Positions 26,202-35,755 of a stretch of DNA of 46,828 nucleotides are shown piece after piece. Made by a program: the position numbers and the translations under genes. Position 1 is the first letter of the stretch; each line of letters starts with the position of its first letter. Source of the DNA: Prevotellaceae bacterium (GTDB lineage: Bacteria > Bacteroidota > Bacteroidia > Bacteroidales > Bacteroidaceae); NCBI GenBank assembly GCA_015257125.1, contig JABZKU010000017.1, positions 1 through 46,828 on the forward strand. The letters run 5' to 3'. Under the pieces are notes generated by a model. The model did no database searches and was not told the origin of the DNA. It saw nothing but the letters and a program-made list of their open reading frames with translations.

Positions 26202-27815
26202 TCAATAGCCGGGGTTCTGTTTTAATTGACGATTCAACTGCAACACCCGCGCCGGAATGGGAAACACCGTGGTGTGGCGGTCAGCTTCTGCGGGCAAAGC
26301 GGTGCGCAACGTATAGGAGCGGTGGAAGCGGTCGAAGCGCACGAGATCGGCGCGGCGCGTCCCCTCCCACATCAACTCCAAAAGGCGCTCTTCAAGCACG
26401 TTTTCCAGCGTGGCGGTGCGAGGAGCCATGCCGACGCGAGCGCGCACGAGGTTCAAATCCTCATCGCCCGACTCGCCGGCTCGCACCTTGGCTTCAGCGC
26501 GCATGAGCAAGGCATCGGCATAACGGAAGAGCACAATATCGTTGTCGGCCAACTGGCCGTCGCTGTAAGCTGTGAGGTCGGGCGCGTATTTGTGCATACG
26601 CGCGCCGGCCGTCTTCTCATAGGGCGAACCGGTCAAGTTGAGTTTCACCTCACGCGGACGATAAACGAGCGGTGTTTGGGCATCGAGCATCACCTTTGCG
26701 CCGTTTTCTCGCACCGTGTCGGCATAGAAGTTCAAGGCGAAGCGATGATCTTCTGCAATTGTGCCATAGCCGTACGCATCGAGTGTGGACGGGGTCGCAC
26801 AACTGCCGTTTTCTCCGACGCCGTGCTGCGCTCCACCGTGCACATAGTGGCGCGAACGGAAAAGATTCTTAAAGAGCGAGGGATAAAGCGTCTTATCCGT
26901 CACGATGGTGAAGATGTTCTCGCGCGACTGCTCATTGTTCACCTTGAAGTTGTCGGCATAGTTGGTTTCCAACGTGTAGCCGGCCGCCATAAGTGAGTCG
27001 CAATAGGCCACAGTGGCCTGCCATGCGTTGAGTTGTCGGCCGTTCACGTCAAACAGCAGGGTTCTTCCGTCCGGCCGTCGGCCGTCGGTGACATCGTCGT
27101 CGGCATACACCTCGGCATTGAGCGCCAAACGCGCCAACAAGAAGAATACTACCGGGCGTGTGATGCGACCATAATACGTACCCGGCACGTTACTTCTCAC
27201 ATTGGGCAGGAGAGGCAAGACTTCGCGCAGCTCTTTGTTGACAAAAGCGTAGACTTCCGAGCGAGTGGAGGGACGTACCTCTTCCACTCGGGCGTCGGAT
27301 TTCGTCACTACGGGTACTCCGCCGAAGAGGTCGAGCAACTCAGAATAATAGAGCGCGCGCACCGCCCGTACCTCGGCGCGATGTTGGGCATAGTCCGCCT
27401 CGCTGAGCAACGCGCGGTGCTGTTCGAGCCGATCGAGCGAACGATTGCTGAGCATCACCACCCGATAGAGGTAATTCCAGAGCGTTTGCAACTCGGGGTC
27501 ATTGGGTGTCCAGCGGTGCAAGTAGAGATTCTCCCAAAAACCGCCGTCGTACCAGTCGCCCCCGCGAATGGGGATGACGGCTTCGTCCGTGCAGAAGGTG
27601 TTGTAATCGTACACGCCTTTGTAAGTGCCCTGCAATCCTTCGCCATCGTTGCTGCCGCCGATGTGCGCATAAAGGGTGGCCACGGTGTTGACGTAGAGAT
27701 TCGCCGCATTGTCATAAGTTTGCTGTTCATTCAGGCTGCTGCGCGGTTCGTCATGCAGGCAAGCCGTCAAAGCGAGGAGCGAAAAGAAAAAGAGGAAGAG
27801 CGTTTTGTTCATCAT
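26202..27815 (-). CDS. SusD/RagB-like outer-membrane lipoprotein
   Basis: This is the surface nutrient-binding lid of a SusCD importer, 537 residues long. A lipoprotein signal ends at LLALTAC, with C19 as the lipidated residue (counting MMNK). Tetratricopeptide-like helices and the SusD C-terminal region follow, including GSPYEKTAGARMHKYAPD, LFRYADALLMRAEAKVR and ELMWEGTRRADLVRF, which are hallmark SusD phrases. Two ATG codons (27815 and 27812) are possible starts. It begins 7 bp after susC. No glycosidase, protease or regulator lies next to the pair, so the imported ligand is unknown. Confidence 0.95.
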   Translation of the reverse strand: MMNKTLFLFFFSLLALTACLHDEPRSSLNEQQTYDNAANLYVNTVATLYAHIGGSNDGEGLQGTYKGVYDYNTFCTDEAVIPIRGGDWYDGGFWENLYLHRWTPNDPELQTLWNYLYRVVMLSNRSLDRLEQHRALLSEADYAQHRAEVRAVRALYYSELLDLFGGVPVVTKSDARVEEVRPSTRSEVYAFVNKELREVLPLLPNVRSNVPGTYYGRITRPVVFFLLARLALNAEVYADDDVTDGRRPDGRTLLFDVNGRQLNAWQATVAYCDSLMAAGYTLETNYADNFKVNNEQSRENIFTIVTDKTLYPSLFKNLFRSRHYVHGGAQHGVGENGSCATPSTLDAYGYGTIAEDHRFALNFYADTVRENGAKVMLDAQTPLVYRPREVKLNLTGSPYEKTAGARMHKYAPDLTAYSDGQLADNDIVLFRYADALLMRAEAKVRAGESGDEDLNLVRARVGMAPRTATLENVLEERLLELMWEGTRRADLVRFDRFHRSYTLRTALPAEADRHTTVFPIPARVLQLNRQLKQNPGY

Positions 27816-27822
27816 GGTGGCT

Positions 27823-30528
27823 TTAGAACTGAAGATTTACCCCCATCGAGAAGGTACGATACACGGGATACGAACGCTTGTCGTCCAGTCCGATCGAGGC
27901 GTTCACGGCGTGGCTGTTGATCATGGGCGTCAAACCCGAATAGGCGGTGAAAGTGAACGGATTGTTGACACTGCACGAAAGGCGCAAGCCACGAACGGCG
28001 CGCAAGCGCAGGGGGACGTTCCAGCCCAAGGTGATATAATCGACATTCACGTAGTCACCTTTCTCCAACCAGTAGTCGGTGATGTTTTGGTCTTTGATGT
28101 GCAGCGCAGGCGCCTCGCGCATCACGTTATAGTCGGGGAAGCTCGTCATGTTCATATAGGCCAACGCGGTCGCGTTGAAGATCTTGTGGCCGAAAGCCCC
28201 GTTGATTTGCACCGCGAAATCGAAGTTTTTGTAGCGCAGCGCGATGTTCGAACCCAGCATCACCTTCGGTGTGGCCTGTCCGGCCACATATCGGTCGCCG
28301 CCGTCCTCAACATTGACGTGACCATTCCCATCAAGATCGGCAATGCCATAGCGACGACTGCCGTCGGCCTGCTGTTGCAAACCGGTATTTTTGGGTAAAT
28401 AAAAAACACCCAACGGCTGTCCCACAATTTGGTAGACCACATTGTTGTTTCCTCCGTGGAAACCGGCGCCGAGTCCCAAGCCTCCGAGCGGGGTGATGCG
28501 GGGAGCGGTGAGTTGCATGCCGAGATAGTCGCCACCCAACGAGCGCAAACGACTGCGCTGCACGGTGAGGTTGGCGTTGAGGTCGAGTTCCCAATCGCGC
28601 GTCCGCACTAACGAGGCACCGAGCCCCAATTCCCAACCATCGTTGACCAAACTTCCGTTGTTGGCAAGCAGTTTGTCGTAAACAAAGGGAGGTACGGGCA
28701 CTTCGTACTCGTAAAGCATATCGCGCGTCACAGCATGATAGTATTCGGCGGTCAAAACCAAACGGTTGTCCCACAGCGCCGCTTCGGCTCCGACGTTGAA
28801 CGTGCCGCGAGTTTCCCAACGCAGATCGGGATTGTAGTTGCGCGCTTCGTTCATTGTCACAACCGGCGCGCCGTTGACGGGCACCACGTTGACGGGCACC
28901 AAGCGTCGCAGCGCATTGTAGGCAGAAATACCGCCCAAATTGCCGGATTCACCATAACCGATGCGCACTTTCAAACGATTCACGGCCTCAATATGACGCA
29001 TGAAGGATTCGTTTTTCACATCCCACTCTCCCGACACCGAGGGGAAGAGTCCCCAGGTGTGGTTCTCTCCGACTAATGAACTACCGTCGGCGCGTACGCT
29101 GACAGAGAGGGCATAGCGATTGAAAAGGCCGTAGCGTGCAGACAGCAATGCCGAGGCCAAGGTGGCCTTCTGCTGGTCACTGCGCGTACCACCGTAGGGA
29201 CGCAACGAACCGGCGGCGAGATTGTGATAGCCGAGGCCATTGTTCGAGAAACCTTTCACAAGGGTGCCAAATTCTGTCTGTCGACTCTGTTGCCACTCCC
29301 CGAGTGCACGCGCTGTCAAGCGGTGTGCGCCCCAAAAGCGGTCGAAATCGAGCGCCAAATTGGCCAACCACTCTTTGCGATGGTGCTGATTGCGCACGGC
29401 TTGTCCCTGCGCCCAAATCCAAGTGGGATAGAATTGTAATTCTTGATTCGTACTATTGGTATAAGTTCCCAATGCGCTGACATTCAAATCGTCCGTCAAT
29501 TTGTATTTCAACTGCACATGCGCATTGAGATGCTGATTTTCGATGTCATTGTCGGCCTTCAGCATGGCTTGGGGGGCTGCTATTTGTGAAGCGGTAGGGT
29601 TGGTGTACCAACCGCCACCCTTTTTCTCAGACAAAGGGTAAGTGGGATTTTGTGCCGCTGCACCATAAAAAACTTTTTGTTCGTCGAAAAGTTCGGAACG
29701 CTGTTGAGCTGAAGTGAAAAGTCCGAAGTCTATGCGCAATTTGTCCTGAAGCGCAAGCTGAGTCAAGTCAATTTTCGCCACAAAATTGTTGCTGCTGTTG
29801 TTTTTCACCACCATTTCGCGCTCACGGTAGGCTACCGAGGCACGATAGTTGGAGGTCGCAGTACCGCCGTTGAGCGCAATGTGATGACTGTGGAGCAAAC
29901 CGGTGCGCTCGAGGTAGCGCAAATAATCTTCGTTCGCCCCTCCGTCTATGAACGGCACGTTCAGCTGCCGGGCAGTCGCCTTGTATTCCTCCGCCGAAAG
30001 CATTTCGAGTCGCTTACTCACCAACTGTAAACCGACATTGCCGTCATAACTGATACGAAACTGCCCGCTTTTTCCCTTTTTGGTGGTGACCACAATCACA
30101 CCGGAGGCTCCCCGCGATCCGTACTGCGCGGTTTCCGCAGCGTTCTTGAGCACTTCAAATTGTTCGATGTCTCCGGGATAGACTGTGCTGAGGGTTTCCA
30201 GATCGGAAGGCACGCCGTCGATGAGTACCAACGGATCATTTCCACCGGTAATAGAGGTGGTGCCGCGTACTCTCACTCCCGTCAAGGCGGCCATTCGGTC
30301 ACCTGCACCGGAAGTTACGCTCACACCGGGCAAACGCCCGGAGAGATTTTCCAAAGGGTTCTCCACATAACCGCGCTTTAAGCGTTCAGGATTGAAATGC
30401 AGACCGGTATCTAAACGAAGTAGCGCTTGCGCGCTGTCTTGGCGTGCCGTTTGCTTCGTTTTCTGCCCATGGGCAGCCACAGCCGCCACGAAAAGGCACA
30501 ACAACACAGGGATTTTAAGTTTCTTCAT
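27823..30528 (-). CDS. SusC/RagA-like TonB-dependent transporter, short form
   Basis: The outer-membrane pore partner of the SusD protein, 901 residues. A signal peptide (1 to about 21, ending AHGQ) is followed almost directly by the plug (about 50-170). The plug carries LSGRLPGVSV, VLIDGVPSD and YGSRGASGVIVVTTKKG, which are SusC signature phrases. The barrel fills the rest and ends in a beta strand (FSMGVNLQF). Most SusC proteins are about 1000 residues because of an N-terminal carboxypeptidase-regulatory-like domain; that domain is absent here. No anti-sigma/ECF pair or hybrid two-component regulator is nearby. Confidence 0.95.
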   Translation of the reverse strand: MKKLKIPVLLCLFVAAVAAHGQKTKQTARQDSAQALLRLDTGLHFNPERLKRGYVENPLENLSGRLPGVSVTSGAGDRMAALTGVRVRGTTSITGGNDPLVLIDGVPSDLETLSTVYPGDIEQFEVLKNAAETAQYGSRGASGVIVVTTKKGKSGQFRISYDGNVGLQLVSKRLEMLSAEEYKATARQLNVPFIDGGANEDYLRYLERTGLLHSHHIALNGGTATSNYRASVAYREREMVVKNNSSNNFVAKIDLTQLALQDKLRIDFGLFTSAQQRSELFDEQKVFYGAAAQNPTYPLSEKKGGGWYTNPTASQIAAPQAMLKADNDIENQHLNAHVQLKYKLTDDLNVSALGTYTNSTNQELQFYPTWIWAQGQAVRNQHHRKEWLANLALDFDRFWGAHRLTARALGEWQQSRQTEFGTLVKGFSNNGLGYHNLAAGSLRPYGGTRSDQQKATLASALLSARYGLFNRYALSVSVRADGSSLVGENHTWGLFPSVSGEWDVKNESFMRHIEAVNRLKVRIGYGESGNLGGISAYNALRRLVPVNVVPVNGAPVVTMNEARNYNPDLRWETRGTFNVGAEAALWDNRLVLTAEYYHAVTRDMLYEYEVPVPPFVYDKLLANNGSLVNDGWELGLGASLVRTRDWELDLNANLTVQRSRLRSLGGDYLGMQLTAPRITPLGGLGLGAGFHGGNNNVVYQIVGQPLGVFYLPKNTGLQQQADGSRRYGIADLDGNGHVNVEDGGDRYVAGQATPKVMLGSNIALRYKNFDFAVQINGAFGHKIFNATALAYMNMTSFPDYNVMREAPALHIKDQNITDYWLEKGDYVNVDYITLGWNVPLRLRAVRGLRLSCSVNNPFTFTAYSGLTPMINSHAVNASIGLDDKRSYPVYRTFSMGVNLQF

Positions 30529-30727
30529 CAGCGTTCGATGGGGAAAAATGGAAGGGAAATTAAGCGGAGAAGGAGCTGTTTCGGCTCAACAGAGCTGTTA
30601 ATTCGAAAACTCCAAGCAAGCACCTCCTCAAAGGCGTATTCGCCTACTGGAAAGAAGAGGCATTCGCAGTAAAAGGGTCGGTATCCTTTATTTGGAGCAG
30701 AGGACTTCTCAATATATATGGGAGGGG

Positions 30728-31225
30728 TTAGAGAATCTCTCGGGCAATCCATGCACAAGCCTCGGCATCGGCCAGCGCGTGGTGGTGGTCTTCGAGGTGA
30801 AAACCGCAGCGTTCGGCCACCGTGTGGAGTTGATGATTGGGTAACAGGTCACCGAACGTGCGACGAGAGGCACGGCAGGTGCAATAGAAGGGATATTCGG
30901 GATAGTCCATCTCGTAGGCTTCGAACACCGCCCGAAGACAAGATTCGTCAAATGGACTGTTGTGCGCTACTAAAGGGAAATCTTCGGGCAAATGTGCGCT
31001 CACTTCTGCCCATACTTGGGGAAATTGACGGGCATCGCCCGTATCTTCTTTCGTCAATCCATGAACCGCCGTGGTAAAACGAGTGTAGAAATTGGGAGTT
31101 GGTTGGATCAAACTGTAATACTTGTCGACGATTTCTCCGTCGCGCACCACCACAATACCGACACTGCACACACTACTGCGGTTGCCGTTGGCTGTTTCGA
31201 AGTCGATGGCCACAAAATTTTCCAT
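30728..31225 (-). CDS. 3'-5' exonuclease, DnaQ/DEDDh family
   Basis: The 165-residue protein is a single exonuclease domain. ExoI is AIDFETAN (D8, E10), ExoII HNSPFDESC (D93) and ExoIII HHHALAD (H148, D153), giving the complete DEDDh metal-binding set. It resembles the stand-alone epsilon-like proofreading exonucleases. There is no attached polymerase or GIY-YIG domain. A second, different DEDDh exonuclease lies 174 bp upstream on the same strand. The gene is open from its only reasonable ATG at 31225. Confidence 0.9.
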   Translation of the reverse strand: MENFVAIDFETANGNRSSVCSVGIVVVRDGEIVDKYYSLIQPTPNFYTRFTTAVHGLTKEDTGDARQFPQVWAEVSAHLPEDFPLVAHNSPFDESCLRAVFEAYEMDYPEYPFYCTCRASRRTFGDLLPNHQLHTVAERCGFHLEDHHHALADAEACAWIAREIL

Positions 31226-31399
31226 AAGGCGGTTGTTTTTGTTCCGGGATCAGAGGAGTTTTCTCACTCACTCCACAGAAAAAATAAAAGCGTTGTGAAG
31301 TTTATTTCCACCGATGACTGATTTCAAAATCTGGTGGGCTTATTCGACAAAACACACTCTACATTTCAAATCAACACAAAGCAGATAAAACAAGAAATA

Positions 31400-31996
31400 T
31401 CAACCCCTTATAACTCCACGCTTCAACAATTCAAAGAAACAATCCTTGGTAGCGCTGATATCGGCCATTGCATCGTGCGCTCCATCAAATTCATGGCCGA
31501 AAAGCCGCACATACAATTCTTGCAACTTCGGCCATTTGGGACCATACTTGCCGGGAATGTTGCAAAAGTCGATGGTAGCTTGCATCGTGCAGACATAAGG
31601 GCGCGCAAACATGATGCGATGATCGTAGCCCAAGCGGTAATACTCCGTACCCACGACGTGCAAATCGTAATCGATGTTGTGTCCGACCAACCAATTCGAG
31701 GCATTCAGATCAGCCCCGAAGGCCATCATCACATCGTGCAGCGGTTCTCCTTCTGCCAAGGCGCGTTCGGTCGTGATGCCGTGGACATCCGATGCCGCTG
31801 TGGGAATTTCGAAACCATCGGGGCGCACAATACGATTGCCGCGCCCCAGTTCCTGCCCTTCTCCGTCGGTAAGAATCCACCCGAGCTGCACTAATCGCGG
31901 CCAGTTGTCCGTGTCCGTGCAGGGCGCTTTGTAGTTTTGCGGAATACCGGTGGTTTCCGTATCAAAAAAGAGGTATTTTAGAGAAGTTGTGGGCAT
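31400..31996 (-). CDS. 3'-5' exonuclease, DEDDh family (second copy)
   Basis: 198 residues from the ATG at 31996, chosen because the conserved LKYLFFDTETTG (D12, E14) starts right after it; a longer reading would add 36 residues without family character. ExoII is GHNIDYDLHV and ExoIII AHDAMAD (H-x4-D). DTDNWPRLVQLGWIL and KWPKLQELYVRLF are typical of the Bacteroidota DNA polymerase III epsilon-like group. It is clearly a different subfamily from its downstream neighbour, so the pair is not a recent duplication. DNA repair or RNA turnover is possible. Confidence 0.9.
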   Translation of the reverse strand: MPTTSLKYLFFDTETTGIPQNYKAPCTDTDNWPRLVQLGWILTDGEGQELGRGNRIVRPDGFEIPTAASDVHGITTERALAEGEPLHDVMMAFGADLNASNWLVGHNIDYDLHVVGTEYYRLGYDHRIMFARPYVCTMQATIDFCNIPGKYGPKWPKLQELYVRLFGHEFDGAHDAMADISATKDCFFELLKRGVIRG

Positions 31997-32331
31997 GATG
32001 TGCACAGATTTAGAGAGTGGAAAAGCAAAGACTGCCGCAGACGGCAGCGAGATGAGGTTTCGTTTTCGGTCAATGGTGCGGCTTCTGACTGTAGCACAAG
32101 GCATCTCGTCTGCAACAGAGACAACACCTTGGTATTAAAGAGGAACTACACCTTAGTTATCGTGGAGTTCTAAAATCCGCGAGCGGTTTTCTATAAAATC
32201 TTCGGCAAGTAAGCGGAAAAACCAGCGAACTCTACACCTGCAAATATCAAAAAAAAATGAGAGTTGCCCAAGAATCTTCGCTGCAAATTGCTTTTTCGGG
32301 CGGCACAAAGTCCTTTCCGCGAAGTTTTTTG

Positions 32332-32339
32332 TACTTTTG
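32332..32339 (+). promoter_or_regulatory. -7 box of kdsA
   Basis: TACTTTTG fits TAnnTTTG and places the transcript start near 32345. This supports the ATG at 32365 as the start of kdsA, because an upstream in-frame ATG at 32257 would lie before the promoter. The 31997-32331 stretch shows no other gene or RNA that I recognise. Confidence 0.7.
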
Positions 32340-32364
32340 CAGAATAACCATTGTGTACCTTCGC

Positions 32365-33117
32365 ATGAAGCCCCTCTTTATTGCCGGCCCTTGCGTGATC
32401 GAAAGCACTGAATTGCTCGACCGCGTGGCACAACAGTTGGTAGAAATTCGCCAACGCCTTCACATCGACGTTTATTTCAAGGCCTCATTTGACAAGGCCA
32501 ACCGCACTTCTCTCCGTTCCTTCCGAGGACCTGGGCTGGAACGTGGCTTGCAGCAACTCGCCGATGTGGGTGCGCGCTACAATTTGCCCTTGACTACCGA
32601 TATTCACGAGAGTTATCAAGCAGCGGCAGCAGGCGAAGTGGTCGATGTGCTGCAAATTCCGGCTTTTTTGTGCCGCCAAACCGATTTATTGGTGGCCGCT
32701 TCGCGCACCGGTCGCGTGGTAAACATCAAAAAGGCACAATTCCTCTCCGGAGACGACATGCGTTTCCCCGTAGAGAAGTGTCGCGAGTCCGGCGCGAAGG
32801 AAGTTTGGCTCACAGAGCGGGGCAATAGTTTCGGATACAACAATTTGGTTGTCGATTTTCGCAACATCCCTCTCATGAAGCAGTGGGCCGACCGCGTAAT
32901 CATGGACTGTACCCACTCGGTGCAGCGCCCCGGCGGCGGAAACGGCACAACTTCGGGCGATCGCGAGTTCGTTCCCGCCATGGCCATGGCCGCCAAAGCC
33001 TTCGGAGCGCAGGGTTATTTTCTCGAAACGCACCCCGATCCGGACAAAGCGTTGTCCGACGGCCCCAATATGCTGGCGCTCGACGAACTCGAAGCCCTGT
33101 TTCGCCAATTGTGCTAA
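32365..33117 (+). CDS. kdsA: 3-deoxy-8-phosphooctulonate synthase
   Basis: KdsA joins arabinose-5-phosphate and phosphoenolpyruvate to Kdo-8-phosphate for the lipopolysaccharide inner core. From the ATG at 32365 the product is 250 residues and opens with FIAGPCVIES, the family's phosphate-binding start. YFKASFDKANRTS, LTTDIHE, QIPAFLCRQTDLL and IMDCTHSVQRPGG are all conserved KdsA segments. It is slightly shorter than the usual 270-280 residues. The gene is 21 bp before kdsD, its functional partner. Confidence 0.97.
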   Translation: MKPLFIAGPCVIESTELLDRVAQQLVEIRQRLHIDVYFKASFDKANRTSLRSFRGPGLERGLQQLADVGARYNLPLTTDIHESYQAAAAGEVVDVLQIPAFLCRQTDLLVAASRTGRVVNIKKAQFLSGDDMRFPVEKCRESGAKEVWLTERGNSFGYNNLVVDFRNIPLMKQWADRVIMDCTHSVQRPGGGNGTTSGDREFVPAMAMAAKAFGAQGYFLETHPDPDKALSDGPNMLALDELEALFRQLC

Positions 33118-33138
33118 TTCTTCTTCCTAAAAACTCCC

Positions 33139-34089
33139 ATGTCTATTTACACCGACACCGCCATTCAATGCCTCCGCGACGAAGCTGAGGCACTTTTGGC
33201 GTTGATTCCCACCATCGGCCACGAACTTGACGAAGCCGTCCGCCTCATTATGGCCTGCACCGGCAAAGTTATCGTGACGGGCGTGGGAAAAAGCGGACAT
33301 ATTGGCGCAAAAATCGCTGCCACCCTCTCCTCTACCGGGACTCCCAGCTTCTTTATCAATCCCCTCGACGCCTTTCACGGCGATCTGGGCGTGATTGCCG
33401 ACAATGACCTCATCTTGGCCATCTCCAACTCGGGCGAAACCGACGAACTGCTCCGTTTTTTTCCTTATCTTTTGGCAAAAAAAGTGCCCATTGTCGGTAT
33501 GAGCGGCAATCCCACTTCGCTTTTGGCACAATATAGTACGGTGCACTTGAACATCGCCGTGAAGCACGAAGCCTGCCCCATGGGGTTGGCACCGACCTCG
33601 AGCACCACCGTCACGCTTGCACTGGGCGATGCACTCGCCTGCGCCCTCATTGTGGCGCGCGACTTCAAGGCCGGAGATTTTGCCCGCTTTCATCCGGGCG
33701 GCGCCCTGGGACGTCGTCTGCTGACTTGCGCACGCGACGTGATGCGCACCGACAATCTGCCCACCACCTCCCCCGATACTTGTATGGGCGAGGCACTTGT
33801 GTGCATGACCACCGGACGTTTGGGACTTTGCGTAGCAGTGGAAAACAAAAACATCGTCGGTATCGTCACAGACGGCGACATTCGTCGCGCGATGGAGCGC
33901 TTCGGCGACAGTTTCTTCCGACACACCGTGCGAGAAGTGATGACTCCTCATCCCAAAACGGTGCATCCGGAAACCAAGGTGGCAGAAATCGATCAACTCA
34001 TGCAGCAATACAAAATACACTCCGTACTTGTTGTGGACGACAAGGCTCAACTGCTCGGCATCGTCGATTCTTTCAGCACAATGATTTGA
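33139..34089 (+). CDS. kdsD: Arabinose-5-phosphate isomerase
   Basis: KdsD/KpsF converts ribulose-5-phosphate to arabinose-5-phosphate, the substrate of the neighbouring KdsA. The 316-residue product has a sugar isomerase (SIS) domain (about 30-170) with VTGVGKSGHIG, STGTPSFF and SNSGETDEL. Two CBS domains follow (about 205-316), in one of which GIVTDGDIRRAM is diagnostic. Family architecture and length are complete. Co-transcription with kdsA is likely. Confidence 0.96.
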   Translation: MSIYTDTAIQCLRDEAEALLALIPTIGHELDEAVRLIMACTGKVIVTGVGKSGHIGAKIAATLSSTGTPSFFINPLDAFHGDLGVIADNDLILAISNSGETDELLRFFPYLLAKKVPIVGMSGNPTSLLAQYSTVHLNIAVKHEACPMGLAPTSSTTVTLALGDALACALIVARDFKAGDFARFHPGGALGRRLLTCARDVMRTDNLPTTSPDTCMGEALVCMTTGRLGLCVAVENKNIVGIVTDGDIRRAMERFGDSFFRHTVREVMTPHPKTVHPETKVAEIDQLMQQYKIHSVLVVDDKAQLLGIVDSFSTMI

Positions 34090-34152
34090 ACCCCGCAGAC
34101 CAACGTCCCACTTTTTTTTGACGTTTGTCCTCCTCTTATCTCTTTTTTTCTC

Positions 34153-35436
34153 ATGAACGAACAGCGCGACAGCACCTTCTCCATACTAAAAGCCCTCGCC
34201 ATCCTGCTTGTAGTGACAGCACACGCTGCCGCTCCCACCTATGTGTCCCGCTTTGCCTATATGGTGTCGGTACCGGCCTTCTTTGTTTGCGCCGGCTACT
34301 TTTTCCGCCCCGACTACCTCGAGCGGAAGAGCACCTTTGTGGTGCGGAGAGTGCGACGTCTCTACTTTCCGTTCGTGAAATGGAGCCTTCTTTTTCTCCT
34401 CCTCCACAATTTGTTGTTCCCCCTCGGCCTGCTCTCGGAAACCTATGGCAATGCCGCCGGAGGAGTGACACACCCCTATGACTGTCACACAGCCATGCAA
34501 AATCTGTGGAGCATTGTGTTCAACATGTCGGGCTACGACGTCTTCCTCGCCGGCGCCTTTTGGTTTTTCCGTGCCCTCTTGCTCGCCAGCATTGCCTTCT
34601 TGTTGCTGTTCAAAGGCGCCACGCTCGTCAAATGGTTGAAAAATCCCACCTTACAAGTGGCCGCCGTCGGCACCCTCACCCTCTTGCTCGCGCTTTGGCA
34701 GTCGTTCGAAGGACTTCGCATCACCGGCGTGGCGCAAGGCGGCTACCGCGAACTGATGGGCATCACCTTCATGAGCATCGGCTTCTTGTTCCGCCACAAC
34801 AACAGCGCTCCCATCGCCGCCGCTTGGAACAACCCAGCCCTCGGACTCACATGGAGCAGCGTGGTGTTGGGACTTTTGGTCGCCTTCTTCCCGGTGTCCA
34901 TGCCCCCCTCCACGAACAATCCGCTCGCTGTGGCCGCATTAGCCGTAGCAGGCCCTGCCGCCTTCGTTTGGTTGTACGGTCTTTCGCACTATCTCTCCCT
35001 CATTCCGCGCGGTGTGCCCCGTTTCCTCGCCTACATTGGCGACAATAGTATCTACGTCTTCGGTTTTCATCTGTTGGCCTTCAAATTGGTGAGCATGATT
35101 AAGGTACTGGCTTACGGATTGCCTTGGGAAATGGTCGGCGGCCACCCGGTTGTGACGGAACAACGGGACGATGCTTTTTGGATCGCTTACCTTTTCGTGG
35201 GAGCCGGCCTGCCGCTCCTCATTGTTTGGGGATGGCGCCAATTTTGTGTGCGGTTCGGATTCAGATGGACGAACCCTCGCGACTGGTGGCGTCTGCTTCA
35301 AACCATTGGCGTCGGCCTTTGGATTGGATTGCAGTACACAGCGCGCCTGTCGGTGAGCGCCGGTAAGAAAACCGCGCGCGGTATTGCCGCCACCTTCAAA
35401 GAAATCGTCACACAGTCGCGTACCGACGACGACTAA
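34153..35436 (+). CDS. Acyltransferase 3 family membrane protein
   Basis: The 427-residue protein has about ten membrane segments and the acyltransferase-3 start ILKALAILLVVTAHAAAP, where H24 is the probable catalytic histidine, followed by SVPAFFVCAGYFF. Members O-acylate sugars of cell-surface polysaccharides, peptidoglycan or lipids. Its place 63 bp behind kdsA-kdsD suggests that a lipopolysaccharide or surface glycan is modified. The acceptor is unknown. The last 60 residues are basic and probably cytoplasmic. Confidence 0.85.
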   Translation: MNEQRDSTFSILKALAILLVVTAHAAAPTYVSRFAYMVSVPAFFVCAGYFFRPDYLERKSTFVVRRVRRLYFPFVKWSLLFLLLHNLLFPLGLLSETYGNAAGGVTHPYDCHTAMQNLWSIVFNMSGYDVFLAGAFWFFRALLLASIAFLLLFKGATLVKWLKNPTLQVAAVGTLTLLLALWQSFEGLRITGVAQGGYRELMGITFMSIGFLFRHNNSAPIAAAWNNPALGLTWSSVVLGLLVAFFPVSMPPSTNNPLAVAALAVAGPAAFVWLYGLSHYLSLIPRGVPRFLAYIGDNSIYVFGFHLLAFKLVSMIKVLAYGLPWEMVGGHPVVTEQRDDAFWIAYLFVGAGLPLLIVWGWRQFCVRFGFRWTNPRDWWRLLQTIGVGLWIGLQYTARLSVSAGKKTARGIAATFKEIVTQSRTDDD

Positions 35437-35471
35437 GCACACTCATTTACGTTTTTCCTCCCGGAAAAATC

Positions 35472-35518
35472 AAAGCCCCCGAAGTCTCTCTTCCACAGAA
35501 ACTTCGGGGCTTTCATTT
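35472..35518 (+). terminator. Terminator after the acyltransferase gene
   Basis: A 14-bp stem (AAAGCCCCCGAAGT with AACTTCGGGGCTTT, one mismatch) is followed by CATTT, 35 bp past the stop. The loop is long (about 14 bases). Confidence 0.8.
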
Positions 35519-35536
35519 GCACTCTCCCACCCTTTC

Positions 35537-35600
35537 GAAAAAAGGCCTCAACTTTCGACGAAAACTTCTCAACTTTGCACCAAAACACCTCTACTTTTTC
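35537..35600. repeat. AAAAGT-N5-ACTTTT array, three units
   Basis: Degenerate units begin near 35538, 35560 and 35582, so the step is 22 bp. Each keeps an A-run, a pyrimidine-rich centre and an ACTTT end (for example AAAACTTCTCAACTTT). It lies between two terminators; nothing else is visible in 35437-35755. Confidence 0.65.
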
Positions 35601-35691
35601 AAGCTATTCCGCTGTCTTTCTTTGCCTCTCGGTCACAGTCGAAAGGCGCCTCCTCAACTTAGCTCCACGCGCCCTCAACCCACACAAAAGA

Positions 35692-35727
35692 AAAGGCACT
35701 CCGTCATAGGACGGAGTGCCTTTTTTA
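35692..35727. terminator. Bidirectional terminator after the OmpA-like gene
   Basis: A perfect 11-bp stem (GGCACTCCGTC / GACGGAGTGCC) around ATAG is flanked by A-rich and T-rich ends. It serves the minus-strand OmpA-like gene 28 bp away and could also stop plus-strand transcripts. Confidence 0.92.
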
Positions 35728-35755
35728 TGGAACAAACGCAGAATGCATTGGCAAC

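Noticed and set aside
32257..32364. Longer N-terminus for kdsA
   Set aside because: The extra 36 residues do not resemble KdsA, and the -7 box at 32332 would lie inside the coding part.
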